Below, in pieces: positions 35,401 through 47,124 of a DNA stretch of 64,000 nt. The stretch covers positions 14,016,222-14,080,221 of the forward strand of contig NC_134095.1 in assembly GCF_000715075.1 (NCBI RefSeq), written 5' to 3'. The notes beneath the pieces are model-generated. The model saw only the letters and a program-made list of their open reading frames with translations. It was not told where the DNA came from and ran no database searches. The stretch's first letter is position 1. Each line of letters opens with the position of its first letter. Origin of the DNA: Nicotiana tabacum. Its lineage: Eukaryota; Streptophyta; Magnoliopsida; Solanales; Solanaceae. A program made the position numbers and the translations under genes.

Positions 35401-35441
35401 GAACTACGTTCGACCTGATTCCTTTTAAGGATACGTAGGCA
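35401..35441 (+). promoter_or_regulatory. Boundary hairpin module, copy G-a
   Basis: It starts GAACTACGTTCGACCTGATT and ends GATACGTAGGCA. The outer stem is CTACGT/ACGTAG and the inner stem TCCT/AGGA with loop TTTA. It is one of six copies in elements G and H with the same layout and different inner-stem sequences. It lies 390 bp after the end of pol. Confidence 0.65.
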
Positions 35442-36614
35442 GCCTCACGGTTCGGTCCCATCAAAGAAAACTTCAAAAGTCCCCAGGCAAAGAAACTGGG
35501 GCAGAAGTTGCAGTTTTGTAAAAGATCTGATTCTAAAAGTTGTAATTGTAAACCCTTTTAAGTTGTTTTGAGCCTTTATGATATCCTTTCTTTCTAACCC
35601 TATACAAAAGCCCACATTACGGTCCAAAGAAAGACCTTCCGATCAATCTTTGAGGAATGTCAAGTCAGGCAAGATAGAGGTATGATTCACATCATGGGCA
35701 ACACTCGGTTCTACACAATGAAAGTAAATAAATGAGAGAGTCCTATTGGTGAAAGACCTCATGGGCAACGTGGGGCAATGGAAAGCTGAGAAAAATTAAA
35801 ATGAGATAATTTTATTGGTGAAAACCCTCACGGGTACCGTAAGGCGATGGTGAGTTGAGAGATGAACAAATGAGAGAGATTTGTTGGTGAAAACCCTTCC
35901 GGGAGCCACAAACCGAATAAGGCTAGTGACTTTGCAGAAAGATTGGATTATGGGGACCCCAGGCATAAAGTATGAAGACTAAAAGGTGATTGTTTGAATG
36001 GACTAGGCTGATTAATCCGAAATGCATGTCATGATCATTGGTGTTAGCTGCCTCACTCAGATAAGTCTCTTTTTTATTCTTTCTTAAATAGCCATCTTGT
36101 TTCAAAATATTCTTCTTTATCCCTAAATTCTCGGAGTCATTTCCTTTCATTTTCTTTTGGGTCTGCTTCTCTAAGTCTTTCTCAATGATAGTTTGGTTGA
36201 ATAAGAAATAAAGGATTTCAAAACCTTATTACCAACTTTCAATTGCACGAAGCAAAGTGCGGCCAAAGCATACCAGGAATAGTATGATGCAAAATTAGAA
36301 ATAAGGTGTTAGTGGGAGTTCAAGTGGTCAAGTGGTTTTGTGAACTTTGAGGAAATACAGAGGTTCAAATAGGGAGGACAGAAATGCAAAACAGCAGGAT
36401 GATGGTGAGGTGCTCGGGTCATTTAGGGTTCTGTGGTTGAGGTTCGATCAGAAGATCAAACAATTCTTTGCCAACCCAAGCCAGTAAATCAAAACAAAGC
36501 ATGACAGTGGAAAGGTCACCTTCAGCAAGAGGGGTAGCAAGTAACCACCACATTTCGTGTTCAGGAGGAACCTTCCGTAGAGAAAGCATGCTCCAAATAG
36601 GTTCAACGTAAGTT

Positions 36615-36870
36615 GTCATGACCCTCATGGATAATGGAATTTAATTTCAAGTTATTAGGACCCTCCTGGATAATGAGATGTAGTTTTAAGTTGTCAGGAC
36701 CCTCCTGGATAATGGGATTTAATTTTATGTTTTTAGGACCCTCATAGATAATGAGATTTAGCGCAAGTTTTACCTTTAAGAAATAGAATTTAGCTTTCAA
36801 GTTTTCACTCTTAATATGAGATTTAATTTTAGTTTTAAGGTCCCTCCTGGATAATTGGATTTAGCTTTTG
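36615..36870. repeat. Degenerate 39-bp tandem repeat in G 3' region
   Basis: Five to six units of gaccctcctggataatg, followed by agatttaattttaagtt, start at about 36619, 36658, 36697 and 36735, with later, weaker units. It lies just before the 47-bp array. Confidence 0.8.
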
Positions 36871-36984
36871 AGTTCTTATAGATTTTTTTTGATAATAAGA
36901 TTCGCTTAACACTCACAGATGTTCCCAGTACCAAACTAGGTCAGAAAAGTTTCTTTTGTTTTGTATGTTTTATTGTAATGGTAC
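36871..36984 (+). other. Short spacer before the 47-bp array
   Basis: AT-rich sequence with no gene or repeat unit. It joins the 39-bp and 47-bp repeat blocks. Confidence 0.5.
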
Positions 36985-39700
36985 GCGCCCACCTGGAGAA
37001 CAAGGGAATTCATTTCAAGTTTCGGCATCAGGCGCCCACCTGAAGAACAAGGGAATTCATTTCAAGTATCGGCAGTAGGCGCCCACCTGGAGAATAAGGG
37101 AATTCATTTCAAGTTTCGGCAGCAGGCGCCCACCTGAAGAACAAGGGAATTCATTTCAAGTATCAGCAGCAGGCGCCCACCTAGAGAACAAGGGAATTCA
37201 TTTCAAGTATCTGCAGCAGGCGCCCACCTGTAGAACAAGGGAATTCATTTCAAGTATCGGTAGCAGGCGCCCACCTGGAGAACAAGGGAATTCATTTCAT
37301 GTTTCGGCAGCAGGCGCCCAATTGGAGAACAAGGGAATTCATTTCAAGTATCGGCAGTAGGTGCCCACCTGGAGAACAAGGGAATTCATTTCAAGTATCG
37401 GCAGCAGGCGCCCACCTGGAGAACAAGGGAATTCATTTCAAGTATCGGCAGCAGGCGCCCACCTGGAGAACAAGGGAATTCATTTCAAGTATCAGTAGTA
37501 GGCGCCCACTTGGAGAACAAGGGAATTCATTTCAAGTATCGGCAGCAGGCGCCCACCTGGAGAACAAGGGAATTCATTTCAAGTTTCAGCAGTAGGTGCC
37601 CACCTGGAGAACAAGGGAATTCATTTCAAGTTTCGGCAGCAAGTGCCCACCTGGAGAACAAGGGAATTCATTTCAAGTATCAGCACTAGGTACCCACCTG
37701 GAGAATAAGAAAATTCATTTCAAGTTTCTGCAGCAGGCGCCCACCTGAAGAACATGGGAATTCATTTCAAGTATCAGCAGCAAACGCCCACCTGGAGAAC
37801 AAGGGAATTCATTTGAAGTATCTGCAGCAGGCGCCCACCTGGAGAACAAGGGAATTCATTTCAAGTATCGGTAGCAGGCACCCACCTGGAGAACAAGGGA
37901 ATTCATTAAAAGTTTCGGCAGCAGGTGCCCACCAGGAGAACAAGGTAATTCATTTCAAAATTCGGCAGCAAGCGCCCACCTGGAGAACAAGGGAATTCAT
38001 TTCAAGTATCGGCGGCAGGCGCCCAATTGGAGAACAAGGGAATTCATTTCAAGTATCGGTAGTAGGCGCCCACTTGGAGAACAAGAGAATTCATTTCATG
38101 TATCGGCAGCAGGCGCCCACTTGGAGAACAAGGGAATTCATTTCAAGTATCGGCGGCAAGCGCCCACCTGGAGAACAAGGGAATTCATTTCATGTACCGG
38201 CAACAGGCACCCACCTGGAAAAAAAAGGGAATTCATTTCAAGTATCGGCAGCAGGTGCCCAGCTGAAGAACAAGGGAATTCATTTCAAGTATCGGCGGCA
38301 GGCGCCCACCTGAAGAACAAGGGAATTCATTTCAAGTATCGGCAGCAGGTGCCCACTTAGACTACAAGGGAATACATTTCAAGTATTGGCGGCAGGCGCC
38401 CACCTGAATAACAAGGGAATTCATTTCAAGTATCGGCAGCAGGCGCCCACCTGGAGAACAAGGGAATTCATTTGAAGTATCTGCAGCAGGCGCCCACCTG
38501 GAGAACAAGGGAATTCATTTCAAGTATCGGCAGCAGGCGCCCACCTGGAGAACAAGGGAATTCATTAAAAGTTTCGGCAGCAGGTGCCCACCAGGAGAAC
38601 AAGGAAATTCATTTCAAGTTTCAGCAGTAAGCGCCCACCTGGAGAACAAGGGAATTCATTTCAAGTATCGGCAGCAGGCTCCCAATTGGAGAACAAGGGA
38701 ATTTATTTCAAGTATCGGCAGTAGGCGCCCACTTGGAGAACAAGGGAATTCATTTCAAGTATCGGCAGCAGGCGCCCACTAGGAGAACAAGGGAATTCAT
38801 TTCAAGTATCGGCGGCAAGCGCCCACCTGGAGAACAAGGGAATTCATTTCATGTACCAGCAACAGGCACCCACCTGGAAAAAAAAGGGAATTCATTTCAA
38901 GTATCGGCAGCAGGAGCCCACCTGAAGAACAAGGGAATTCATTTCAAGTATCGGCGGCAGGCGCCCACCTGAAGAACAAGGGAATTCATTTCAAGTATCG
39001 GCAGCAGGCGCCCACTTGGACTACAAGGGAATTCATTTCAAGTATCGGCGGCAGGTGCCCACTTGAAGAACAAGGGAATTCATTTCAAGTATCGGCAGCA
39101 GGCGCCCACCTGGAGAACAAGTGAATTCATTTCAAGTATCGGCAGCAGGTGCCTACCTTGAGAACAAGGGAATTCATTTCAAGTATCGGCAGTAGGTGCC
39201 CACCTGGAGAACAAGGTGTGCCCACCTGGAGAACAAGGTGTGCCCACCTGGAGAACAAGGGAATTCATTTCATGTACCGGCAGCAGGCACCCACCTGGAA
39301 AAAAAAGGGAATTCATTTCAAGTTTTGGCAGCACGCGCCCACCTGAAGAACAAGGGAATTCATTTCAAGTATCGGCAGTAGGCACCCACCTGAAGAACAA
39401 GGGAATTCATTTCAAGTATCGGCAGCAGGCGCCCACTTGGAGAACAAGGGAATTCATTTCAAATATCGGGGGCAGGCACCCACCTGGAGAACAAGGGAAT
39501 TCATTTCAAGTACTGGCAGCAGCGCCCACCAAGAGATCAAGAGAATTCATTTCAAGTTTTGGCAGCAGGAGCCCACGTTTAGAATAAGGTAATTCATTTC
39601 AAGTTTCGGTAGCAGGTGCCCACCTAGAGAACATGGGAATTCACTTTAAGTATCAGTAGCAGGCGCCCACCTGGAGAACACGGGAATTGATCTCAAATTT
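36985..39700. repeat. 47-bp minisatellite array, about 57 units, in G 3' region
   Basis: The unit reads gcgcccacctggagaacaag, then ggaattcatttcaagtatcg, then gcagcag. Neighbouring units start exactly 47 bp apart (for example 37381, 37428, 37475). Variants define a higher-order period: a unit with atttgaagta at 37811 recurs at 38470, and one with an A8 run near 38218 recurs near 38877, both about 659 bp (14 units) apart. At 39197-39260 a 22-bp part of the unit is itself tripled. Because 47 is not a multiple of three, the apparent ORFs through the array cycle through three frames and are not genes. Confidence 0.95.
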
Positions 39701-40183
39701 TAAAGTACCTGCCTGGGGAAACAATGGAACACAGTTCAGAGTTAAGCCCAAGATAACAATAGGGACCCACCTGAAGAATGGGGTCAATTCAAGTTAGGAA
39801 TAACAACATCTCATCTCAAAAGTGCAAGTCAACAGTGGAAGATATGCGGCAGAACCGCAGAGGTTCCAAGATCAAGTTTGAAGATATATAGATATGATTC
39901 TTGTAACTCATAGATCATAGATTAGTCTAGCTTCTTTTCATTTTGTTTCAGTATAATAAGGAGTACAACAAGCAATAGCAGCAATATCAGTGAATTCAAA
40001 GCTTCTCGGTAGTCCCACCTACCAAAACTTCCAGAACTACACTGACCTAATTCCTTTATAGCCAAGGATATGTTGGCAACCTCGGAAGCAAGGTTGGGTC
40101 AGACTATTCAAAAATGCTTCGTACGGAAAATCACTCGTATTTGCTCACTTTATCTTTGCCAGAAAACTCTTTGTGTTTCCGAC
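39701..40183 (+). other. Spacer between 47-bp array and G polypurine tract
   Basis: Non-coding. It contains the second G hairpin at 40034-40077 and otherwise nothing recognised. Confidence 0.5.
40034..40077 (+). promoter_or_regulatory. Boundary hairpin module, copy G-b
   Basis: It starts GAACTACACTGACCTAATTC and ends GATATGTTGGCA. The inner stem is TCCTT/AAGGA with loop TATAGCC; the outer stem CTACA/TGTTG has one mismatch. It lies about 110 bp before the PPT, matching the place of copy H-d in element H. Confidence 0.6.
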
Positions 40184-40197
40184 CAAAGAGGGGAAGC
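40184..40197 (+). other. Polypurine tract of element G
   Basis: CAAAGAGGGGAAGC directly precedes the LTR start TGTGAGCAC. Element H has AAAGAGGGGCAGC before TGTGAGCACG, so this part is conserved between the families. Confidence 0.85.
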
Positions 40198-42312
40198 TGT
40201 GAGCACATGATTTTTTCCCTATGTGAAATACTCCTACAAATTAATGAAATAGTTTTTTCCCAAATTATTTGCAATTATATAGGATTTTTATAGAATTTTG
40301 TTAATTGATTGCATTTTGTGCACGTCGAATTCTATTAAAATCATAAAAAATGTCAAAAATATCATGCATTGCATTCAGATTTTGTGTTCATATTTTAGGA
40401 TTAATTAGTTAATTAATTTTTATTAAAATAAAAATCACAAAAAATATCTTTCTTTTTTACATTTTAGCCTTTAATGTTAAGTTAGTATTTTTCTCTTCTT
40501 TAATTTAGGATCAACTAATTTTGTAAATATTATAATTAGGTAATTAGCTTAATTTTGCAAATTAGATAGATTTTAATTTAATTTCAGATTGTAATTAATT
40601 AACGAAAGAAAAGGAAAAAAAGAAAAGAAAATTGAAAAAAAAAACTTGGTTTTGTTACATTGGGCCAAATTGTTAAATTAGCCCAAATTTAATTCCTTTT
40701 TGACCCAGTTCTGCCTAACCCAATCCAGCCCCAGCCTTACTTGAAACGACACCGTTTCCTTTAGAAAAATCCCAACTGTTGATCTCATTTGATCAAATGG
40801 TTGGGAATTAATACCTCTATCCCTTATAATTGTCCAAACGCCCCCCAAACGCCTCAGACCCCCCTCACATTCCCCTCCGTCTCTTCAAACCCCAAACCTT
40901 AGCCGCCCTCAAACCCTTCACTGCCTCTGCCGCCTTTCGCCACTGAAATTCACCTCACGGCGGCGGCCGGTCTCCAAACCACTCCAAAATTACACCAGAT
41001 AATCCTCACCTCCCCTTCTTCCCAAATCAACCATTAGTTTCACTAAATCCCACCCAAATCCCACCGATTTCAAATATGAGAGTTCAACCCCATAACCCAT
41101 GGCGCCCAAGTAACCCCAAAACTTCACCCTACACCCCTTGCACTCCCTTAAACACTATTCTAATGTTGATTTCCCAAAAATCCCCACCCTTTTTCATTAA
41201 TTCCAGATCCAAATGGAAACCCTAGATCCGTTCATGTCTCTAATTTGCCATGCAAACCTGGTCCAGTTGAACCCAAGACCTACATCAATCGATTGCTCTT
41301 GATGAGAGTAATCGATTGATGTTAGTCTGAGTTCATCTTACCCCACCAATCTTAATTCAAGTGTACACTTTTTAGGAAAAAATCTTTGTGGTAATATCTT
41401 TTCCTTTTTTGTTGTTCTTCCATGTTTCTTTATAGTCATTGTTTCTGCTTAGTTTGCATGATTTAGTTTATTTACAATGTTTGTTTTGTCTATTCATCTT
41501 GCCTAAGTTAATCATCATATCTAATTTTTGAGCTTGGCAGTTTTCTATAATAATAGTTTTAGACAATTCCATCCTGAACCAGTTTCTTTTTAAGTTTAGT
41601 TTGATCTTGGATTAGCCTGAGTTTTTAGATGTTTGATACTCTAAGTTCAATTGCATTATTTTGTTCTCTGTTTGTTTGCTTTTGATTTGATTTCGAATAT
41701 TTTCTAGCCTTGTTAATGTTTGCCGTAGTTTGTAAGTTATTAGACACTTGTAGGGGTAATTGAACTGACAAAAAACTTAAGGGGGGCATTGGAAGAGTAT
41801 GAAATGGGAATTTCAAATAAGGCCAATGAAAGAAGGATCTAGAATAGGGCCAGCTGGCCTCATTTGGTTAGCACAAAGTGCATAAGCCAATAAGGGACAA
41901 CCAGCTGTCCAAGTTTGTTAAAAAGAAGTCTTTGTGGCTGAAGGAATAATTCTCTGATCCTTTTCAGCACATGGCACTCTTTAGGAGCTATATATAGAAC
42001 CCCTCTTCATTCATTTGGGATAGATTTTTAGACACTAAAAAACACCCCAAAACTTCATTTCTATTGTTTTCATTATTAGTTATTTTCCATTCTTATTTTC
42101 AAAAAAATTAGAACAAAAATTCTGGGAAATTTCTGGTCACCCAAGTCGAGATATGGATTGAGCTTGAAGCTGCATACTGTTGTTCATAGTTGCTGATTTC
42201 TTTTCGGTTTGCTGGCTCTTTTTGCTTTCAGATCTCTCACCTTACTTTGTATTTCATAATCAGGTACCTCTAAAACTCTAGGTGACTATGAGAATTACAA
42301 GCGTGCAGTTAA
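40198..42312 (+). repeat. 3' LTR of element G, interrupted by element H
   Basis: It starts TGTGAGCACATGATTTTTTC after the PPT. It is AT-rich, with a pyrimidine-rich CCxxxCC stretch at 40850-41180, a strong inverted repeat at 41283-41321, and no long ORF. It stops at 42312, where element H begins; its remainder would lie beyond H, outside the window. The last five bases, gttaa, are the candidate left half of H's target duplication. Confidence 0.75.
41283..41321. repeat. 39-bp near-perfect inverted repeat in G LTR
   Basis: Arms CATCAATCGATT and AATCGATTGATG are perfect complements. They continue inward through a G-T pair and CTCT/AGAG to a 5-base loop TGATG, a stem of about 17 bp. Confidence 0.9.
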
Positions 42313-45300
42313 TGTCACACCTCCTTTTTGCGCGTCCCGCCCCAAAGGGTAAAAATGCGCGAGGGGAGTTTTTCCAATTTAAGTGACAATATTCGAAATG
42401 AGATTATTTATTTAATTCAGAGTCGCCACTTGGGAAAGGTTTGGCTTTTGGTATCCCAAGTCACCGGTTTATCTTGAATCCCAAATCGAGGAAATTTTTG
42501 ACTTTTCCAAATGAAGTCTGCGAACCAGAAATTCTAAGTAAGGAATTCTGTTGACCCGAGGGAAGGTGTTAGGCACCCCCGAATCCCGTGGTTCTAGCAC
42601 GGTCGCTTAAATTGTTATAATGGCTAAATATCTGATTTAAATACATGTTGTGACTTATGTGCTTTTATTAAGTTTAAACCGCTTTTATTATTATCATTTA
42701 TTTTTTATAGAATTGCAACGTCGTGAAAATGCATCTCGAACCACGTCACAATCAATGCACCCGTAGTTGTTAACACATTTCGACTCCGTTGAGATTTGAA
42801 TTTGGGTCACCTAAATGTGCACCCGAATTTAAGAATGTAATTTAATTAAGCCGCGCCTAGAGAGTCTAACGCGTTATTATCTTTGGGGAAGGCCATGAAA
42901 TTCACTAAACGGCCTTTCCTGAATTCTAAATATTTATTATGGTTAGTTATTGAGGGCCCCGCAATTTGCATTTTTATTTGGCGAGGCTCATCTCATTATT
43001 TTAGAAAAAGATATACTAAAGCAACTACATTTCTATTACATTTGTCTCTAAAAATAAAAGAGAAAGATACCAAACTTACTTGTTTAAGCAACTACATACT
43101 AAATCTCTACTATGTTTGACGAATCCGAATTTTGTTTGATTACCTAATTGGTTGTTTATGAGATGAGAATTACCTCATGCCTTATCTTCAAGGAGTGAAT
43201 AAGCTTCGTTAATTTGCTAAGGGGGATGGCAAGCAAACTAATGACGTACACTAAATTTACATTAAACGACCCTCCAGTTTGAATTTTAAAACTAGCTCAT
43301 TTGGGCTTGATAAATGAAATTAGTTGTTTATTAGGAAATCTACTATTAATTGAACTCAAAAGTAGTAGCATTATTTCGAAACAGTGAATCTATATCGAAA
43401 CCCATATCGAACCTATATAGGAACAAGTAATCTAACAAGAGGGTTGGCATACATGGTCATCCTGTTAACATAACACCACATGAGAATTAGCTTGGGATAC
43501 ATTTATCTTGAAATTAAATGGAACCAAATATAACAGATTTGACAGTTCAAAGGTCTAGACAAAATACATACAAATGCTTGCCACGATTCTATGTTATACT
43601 GTCATAGCTAAATTGAAACCTAATGGTTATACACATTGAAAATACGTCTAATCTAGCAAACAATATTATCTGACATGTCAATCAAGATGTGTATAATTCA
43701 TACAGAGCAATCGCGGCTGGAACTAACTTAAACAAATACAGACCAAGCTACCATTCAACCTATTTTTGAACACAAGGATTGTAAAGTAAACAGATGTTCA
43801 TTTCTTTATTTCTGCTTCAAACTTCAAACTTTCAACAACACATGGTTTCAGAAGTTGTGTACCTGGAAGTATTCACAATTGAAGAAGAAGGGAAGTCAGC
43901 AGAGTAACAATGGCAACACTAAACAGCAGCAGTAATAGCAGGTAACAAATAGAACAAAATCCCAGTGCAAGAGGCAACTAAAGCCGATGGAAAAATGGCA
44001 GAATGACAACAATGACCAGTAGTATAGAAACAGAAATCTAGACAATCCAATTCTAAGAGAATCAACCAATGCAAACCAACCAATAAACTTAGTTGATACT
44101 TGGAAGAAAACAGAACTGACTGAACAGGTTGAACAAAACTGAGAATCGAACAGACAGCAGGAAGAAAACAGTTTCTGATTTCTGTATGTTTTTCTCTCTC
44201 GAATGTGTGTTTGTATAAGCCCCTCTATTTTTCCTCTCACTATCTCTTTCCAGTGCCAATTTTCAGTTCTTGAAATCTACTTGAGTTATCAAGAAGAATT
44301 CTTTTTCTAGTTTTTCCTGTTTTTTAGAACTCAGCTCTCAATGTTTAATCTGAGTTTTCTATGTGTGTCTCTCTCAATGTGTATCCCTCCCTCTTATGAG
44401 CCTAAAACTCAACCCTTTAACAGCCTGTTTATCAATCAGAAAACCCCTCCCATGTGCTGTCTTCTTTTCAGTTTCCACTTACTATTTAAATAAAAACACA
44501 CCCCCATGATATTCCCTGGCAAACTTACCTTTTGAGTAAGGTTTATTATTTCTGAACTAAAGCAGAATATGGGCAGCAGAATGTAATCTGACAGCATATG
44601 CTGTCAAACTATTTTAACCCAAAAAGGGCCTTTATGCACATGTTGTGCACAAGTGCACATGCCATCCAATTCAGATTGCAGCTAACAATCTAACCTTTTT
44701 ATTTTCAGATTCAAATACAGCAACTATAAGTAGCCATACTTGATTCTTACTTTGATTCAAACAATGTTCAGCAAGACAAATCAAAATGTTACCATTCAAA
44801 CAGCTAAAACTATTCGACGACATGTATCGAATCGACTATACTAATTACAACATATACAATCAAAGCCAAGGATTAGAAATCTAATAGTATCAAACATGCG
44901 ATTCAAATTACACTGTCAAAACAAAATGCCCTTGGGAACTAAATAATCGACCAATTTGGAATTCAACTAACTATGCAGTTTAACCACACACACATTATTA
45001 GTGAATGAAGAAGGACTTGACCAAATGCAAGGGCCCGGGCAAGGTGGACAACAACAGTTGATGAAAATCCGAAACACAAACTACACAAGACATTTCGGCC
45101 ATACAAACGGACCTTTAACAAACACATGACATGAATAAAGCAAAGAGAAACAAGCTTACCTTAAAAATCCTTGGAAAAAATCAGAAGACCAAACTCGTAC
45201 TTGAAAAGAACCTCCTTGGGGTTGAACGGGCTTTAATCGAAGTGTTCTCACTGAGAACACTTCGACTAAAGTCCATTAGACCCTAAACACTTTGGCTCAA

Positions 45301-46390
45301 ACGGATACAGACCAGTCACGAGGAACCCTAGGGTTCAAAAAATCAGATCTGGGATTCATGTTTCCCTGGTCAGATTCGGACCAAACCAAGCATGGTTTGG
45401 TCACGAGAGGGGTCCGGGGACTGTCTGGTGTGAAACTGGGGTCAATTGGTGTAAGTCAGGTTCCGACTCGAATCTTCAAATGAAGATTCGAGAAGGTGGG
45501 AGGGGATTCGAAATGTGTAGTTGGTGGATTTGGGTCCAGGACGGTGAGGAGCATCTATGGTGTTAAGGAGGGGGGCACCGGCATCCATGCCGCCGGCTTT
45601 CATGGCGAAGGTATACAGGGGCGGCTAGGGTTTGGAGGACTGAGGTCTATGGAGGGGACGACTAAGGCTTGGGGGTTTGGATAGGGGGGACAGGGTAAAG
45701 GTTATAGGCTTATATCGTTAGTGAGGGATCGATTCTTGGCCGTTGGATGGGGTGAGATGAAGGGTCAAGATCTTTTGGCTGGTAGGGAACGGTGTCGTTT
45801 CAACCTAAAAGGGTTTGGGTCGGTCCGGGTAGAATGGGTCGGGTTTTGTTTATGGGTTAAGGGGAAGTGATCTTGGCCGTTGATCAATCTGAGATCAACG
45901 GCCCAGATCAGGCACGATCTAAACGACGCCGTTTGAGATAGTTAGGGGCTGAACTGGACTGGACCGGGTAATTTTGGTTTTGGGTTGGGTTGTTTGGGCT
46001 TGTTTGTTTTAAAATCGGACTGGCCCAAGTCCGAAACTCTCTTTTTTTTCTTTTTAATTCCTTAAATTAATTTGCCAAATAATACCATATAAAACATTGG
46101 ACAACAATTATCACACAATTAACATTTAATTATACTAAACACTTAATGACAAAATACAATGAAGGATGCACACATTTTATTTTTCTTTTAATAAACGGAT
46201 TACATTTCACACGACATATAGACATATATTTTTTTTTATTTTTGTTTGAATAAAACAACCATGGGCAAAATCACAAATAACTAGCAAAAAATGCCACGTA
46301 AAAATCCAGCAAATGTACAGCAAGACCAATTGCTATTATTTTGTTTCTTTTGGAGTGATTGTCGCGTAAAACAAAAATCACGTGCTCACA
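42313..46390 (-). repeat. 3' LTR of element H, 4078 bp
   Basis: On the minus strand it runs from TGTGAGCACGTGATTTTTGT at 46390 to GGAGGTGTGACA at 42313. The part at 42313-45178 matches the visible 5' LTR (61140-64000) with about 60 differences by eye in 2.86 kb (about 2%). It contains an 18-bp palindrome and no gene. A 114-residue open frame at 43896-44240 appears in both LTRs only because they are recent copies. Confidence 0.92.
44589..44606. repeat. 18-bp perfect palindrome in H 3' LTR
   Basis: TGACAGCATATGCTGTCA is its own reverse complement. About 30 bp away lies a second cluster of palindromic words (gcacatgttgtgcac, aagtgcacatgc). Both are kept in the 5' LTR at 63416-63433. Confidence 0.9.
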
Positions 46391-46403
46391 GCTGCCCCTC
46401 TTT
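46391..46403 (-). other. Polypurine tract of element H
   Basis: The minus strand reads AAAGAGGGGCAGC directly before the LTR start TGTGAGCACG. It is nearly identical to the PPT of element G. Confidence 0.85.
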
Positions 46404-47124
46404 GTTCGGAAACATGAAGAGTTTTCGTGCAAAGATAAAGTGAGCGGATATTAGCAATTTTTGCCTATTGGACTACTCCGTGCGAAGCGTGTTTTGAAAG
46501 ATTTGACCGAATCTTCGCTTTAAAGATTTCCTACATATCCTGGGCTACACAGGAATCAGGTCAATGTAGTTCGGGAAGTTTTGGCAGCTGGGACTACCAT
46601 GGGACTGCAATGCTTGCTGTTACTGCTGTTGTTGTGGTCACCGTTGCTTTACTGACCGCCTTATTACAACCAAAGAAAAATTGAAACTTAACCAAACACT
46701 TATATGCATGTCAACTGCTAGTTACAAGATCCCTATATATGATTCTTTCGCGACTTGATCTTGGGTCTTAGCTGATTTTGCTTGGAGACTTCGATCCGAA
46801 TCTTGATGCTTGCGAGTAATAGGTGCTTGTTTAATCTCTGGGATGCTGAGTGAGACGTGACTGGCAGAGTTCTGGACCTTAATCAAATCTTGGAGCGATC
46901 CACCTTCCATTTTCTCCGGTATCTCGGGACATCTTCTTTTGTCTTTTTTCTTCTTAGATTCTGAGTTGAGACTCATCTCGTGGGTTGTTTCGATCCGTGT
47001 GGCTCGAGGTTAGACCTGCGGGGAAAAAAAACAAACGAACGAAATTTTCTGCCCCAGTTTCACTAGGAAAATTTCGTGAATTATTCGCCAGGAAGTTCAT
47101 AAAATTGATGAAAGAAGATATGAA
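46404..47124 (-). other. H 3' region between PPT and minisatellite
   Basis: No convincing gene. It holds hairpin copy H-d (46529-46572) and an 84-residue charged open frame (46722-46976, minus) that I do not recognise and would not call. Confidence 0.5.
46529..46572 (-). promoter_or_regulatory. Boundary hairpin module, copy H-d
   Basis: The sense strand starts GAACTACATTGACCTGATTC and ends GATATGTAGGAAA. The outer stem CTACAT/ATGTAG replaces the usual CTACGT/ACGTAG with pairing kept; the inner stem is TCCTG/CAGGA. It lies about 125 bp upstream of the PPT. Confidence 0.68.

Larger units (their letters stand above)
35011..36614 (+). other. Non-coding region after pol of element G
   Basis: No gene. 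It holds a purine-rich tract (35265-35378), the first G hairpin (35401-35441) and, at about 35700-35930, three or four degenerate repeats built on attggtgaaaaccctc with gggcaacg--gggcaatgg. The same degenerate repeat occurs in the matching place in element H (about 49380-49560, read on the minus strand). Confidence 0.6.
26031..42312 (+). mobile_element. Ogre/Tat-type element (G), 5'-truncated
   Basis: A plus-oriented element lacking its 5' LTR and PBS. It has gag from about 26031 (split by a solo LTR), protease, RT, RNase H, a second RNase H, integrase to 35010, a long repeat-rich 3' region, PPT at 40184-40197, and a 3' LTR from 40198 interrupted at 42312 by element H. The dual RNase H is diagnostic of the Tat/Ogre lineage. 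The proteins are close in wording to those of H, but the LTRs share only their first bases, so they are separate families. Confidence 0.88.

Noticed and set aside
37299..39587. Long open frames through the 47-bp array (up to 166 codons)
   Set aside because: The unit has no stop in some frames and 47 is not a multiple of three, so the frames are a by-product of repetition. There is no start context and no known domain.
36985..39700. CRISPR-like regular array
   Set aside because: The whole 47-bp unit repeats with no unique spacers, and the context is a plant retrotransposon. It is a minisatellite.
43896..44240. 114-residue Cys/Phe-rich open frame in H LTR (also 62723-63067)
   Set aside because: It is present in both LTRs only because they are recent copies. 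No domain, start context or constraint is visible.
46722..46976. 84-residue charged open frame on H sense strand
   Set aside because: It is short, lies in the non-coding 3' region, and has no homologous frame in element G.
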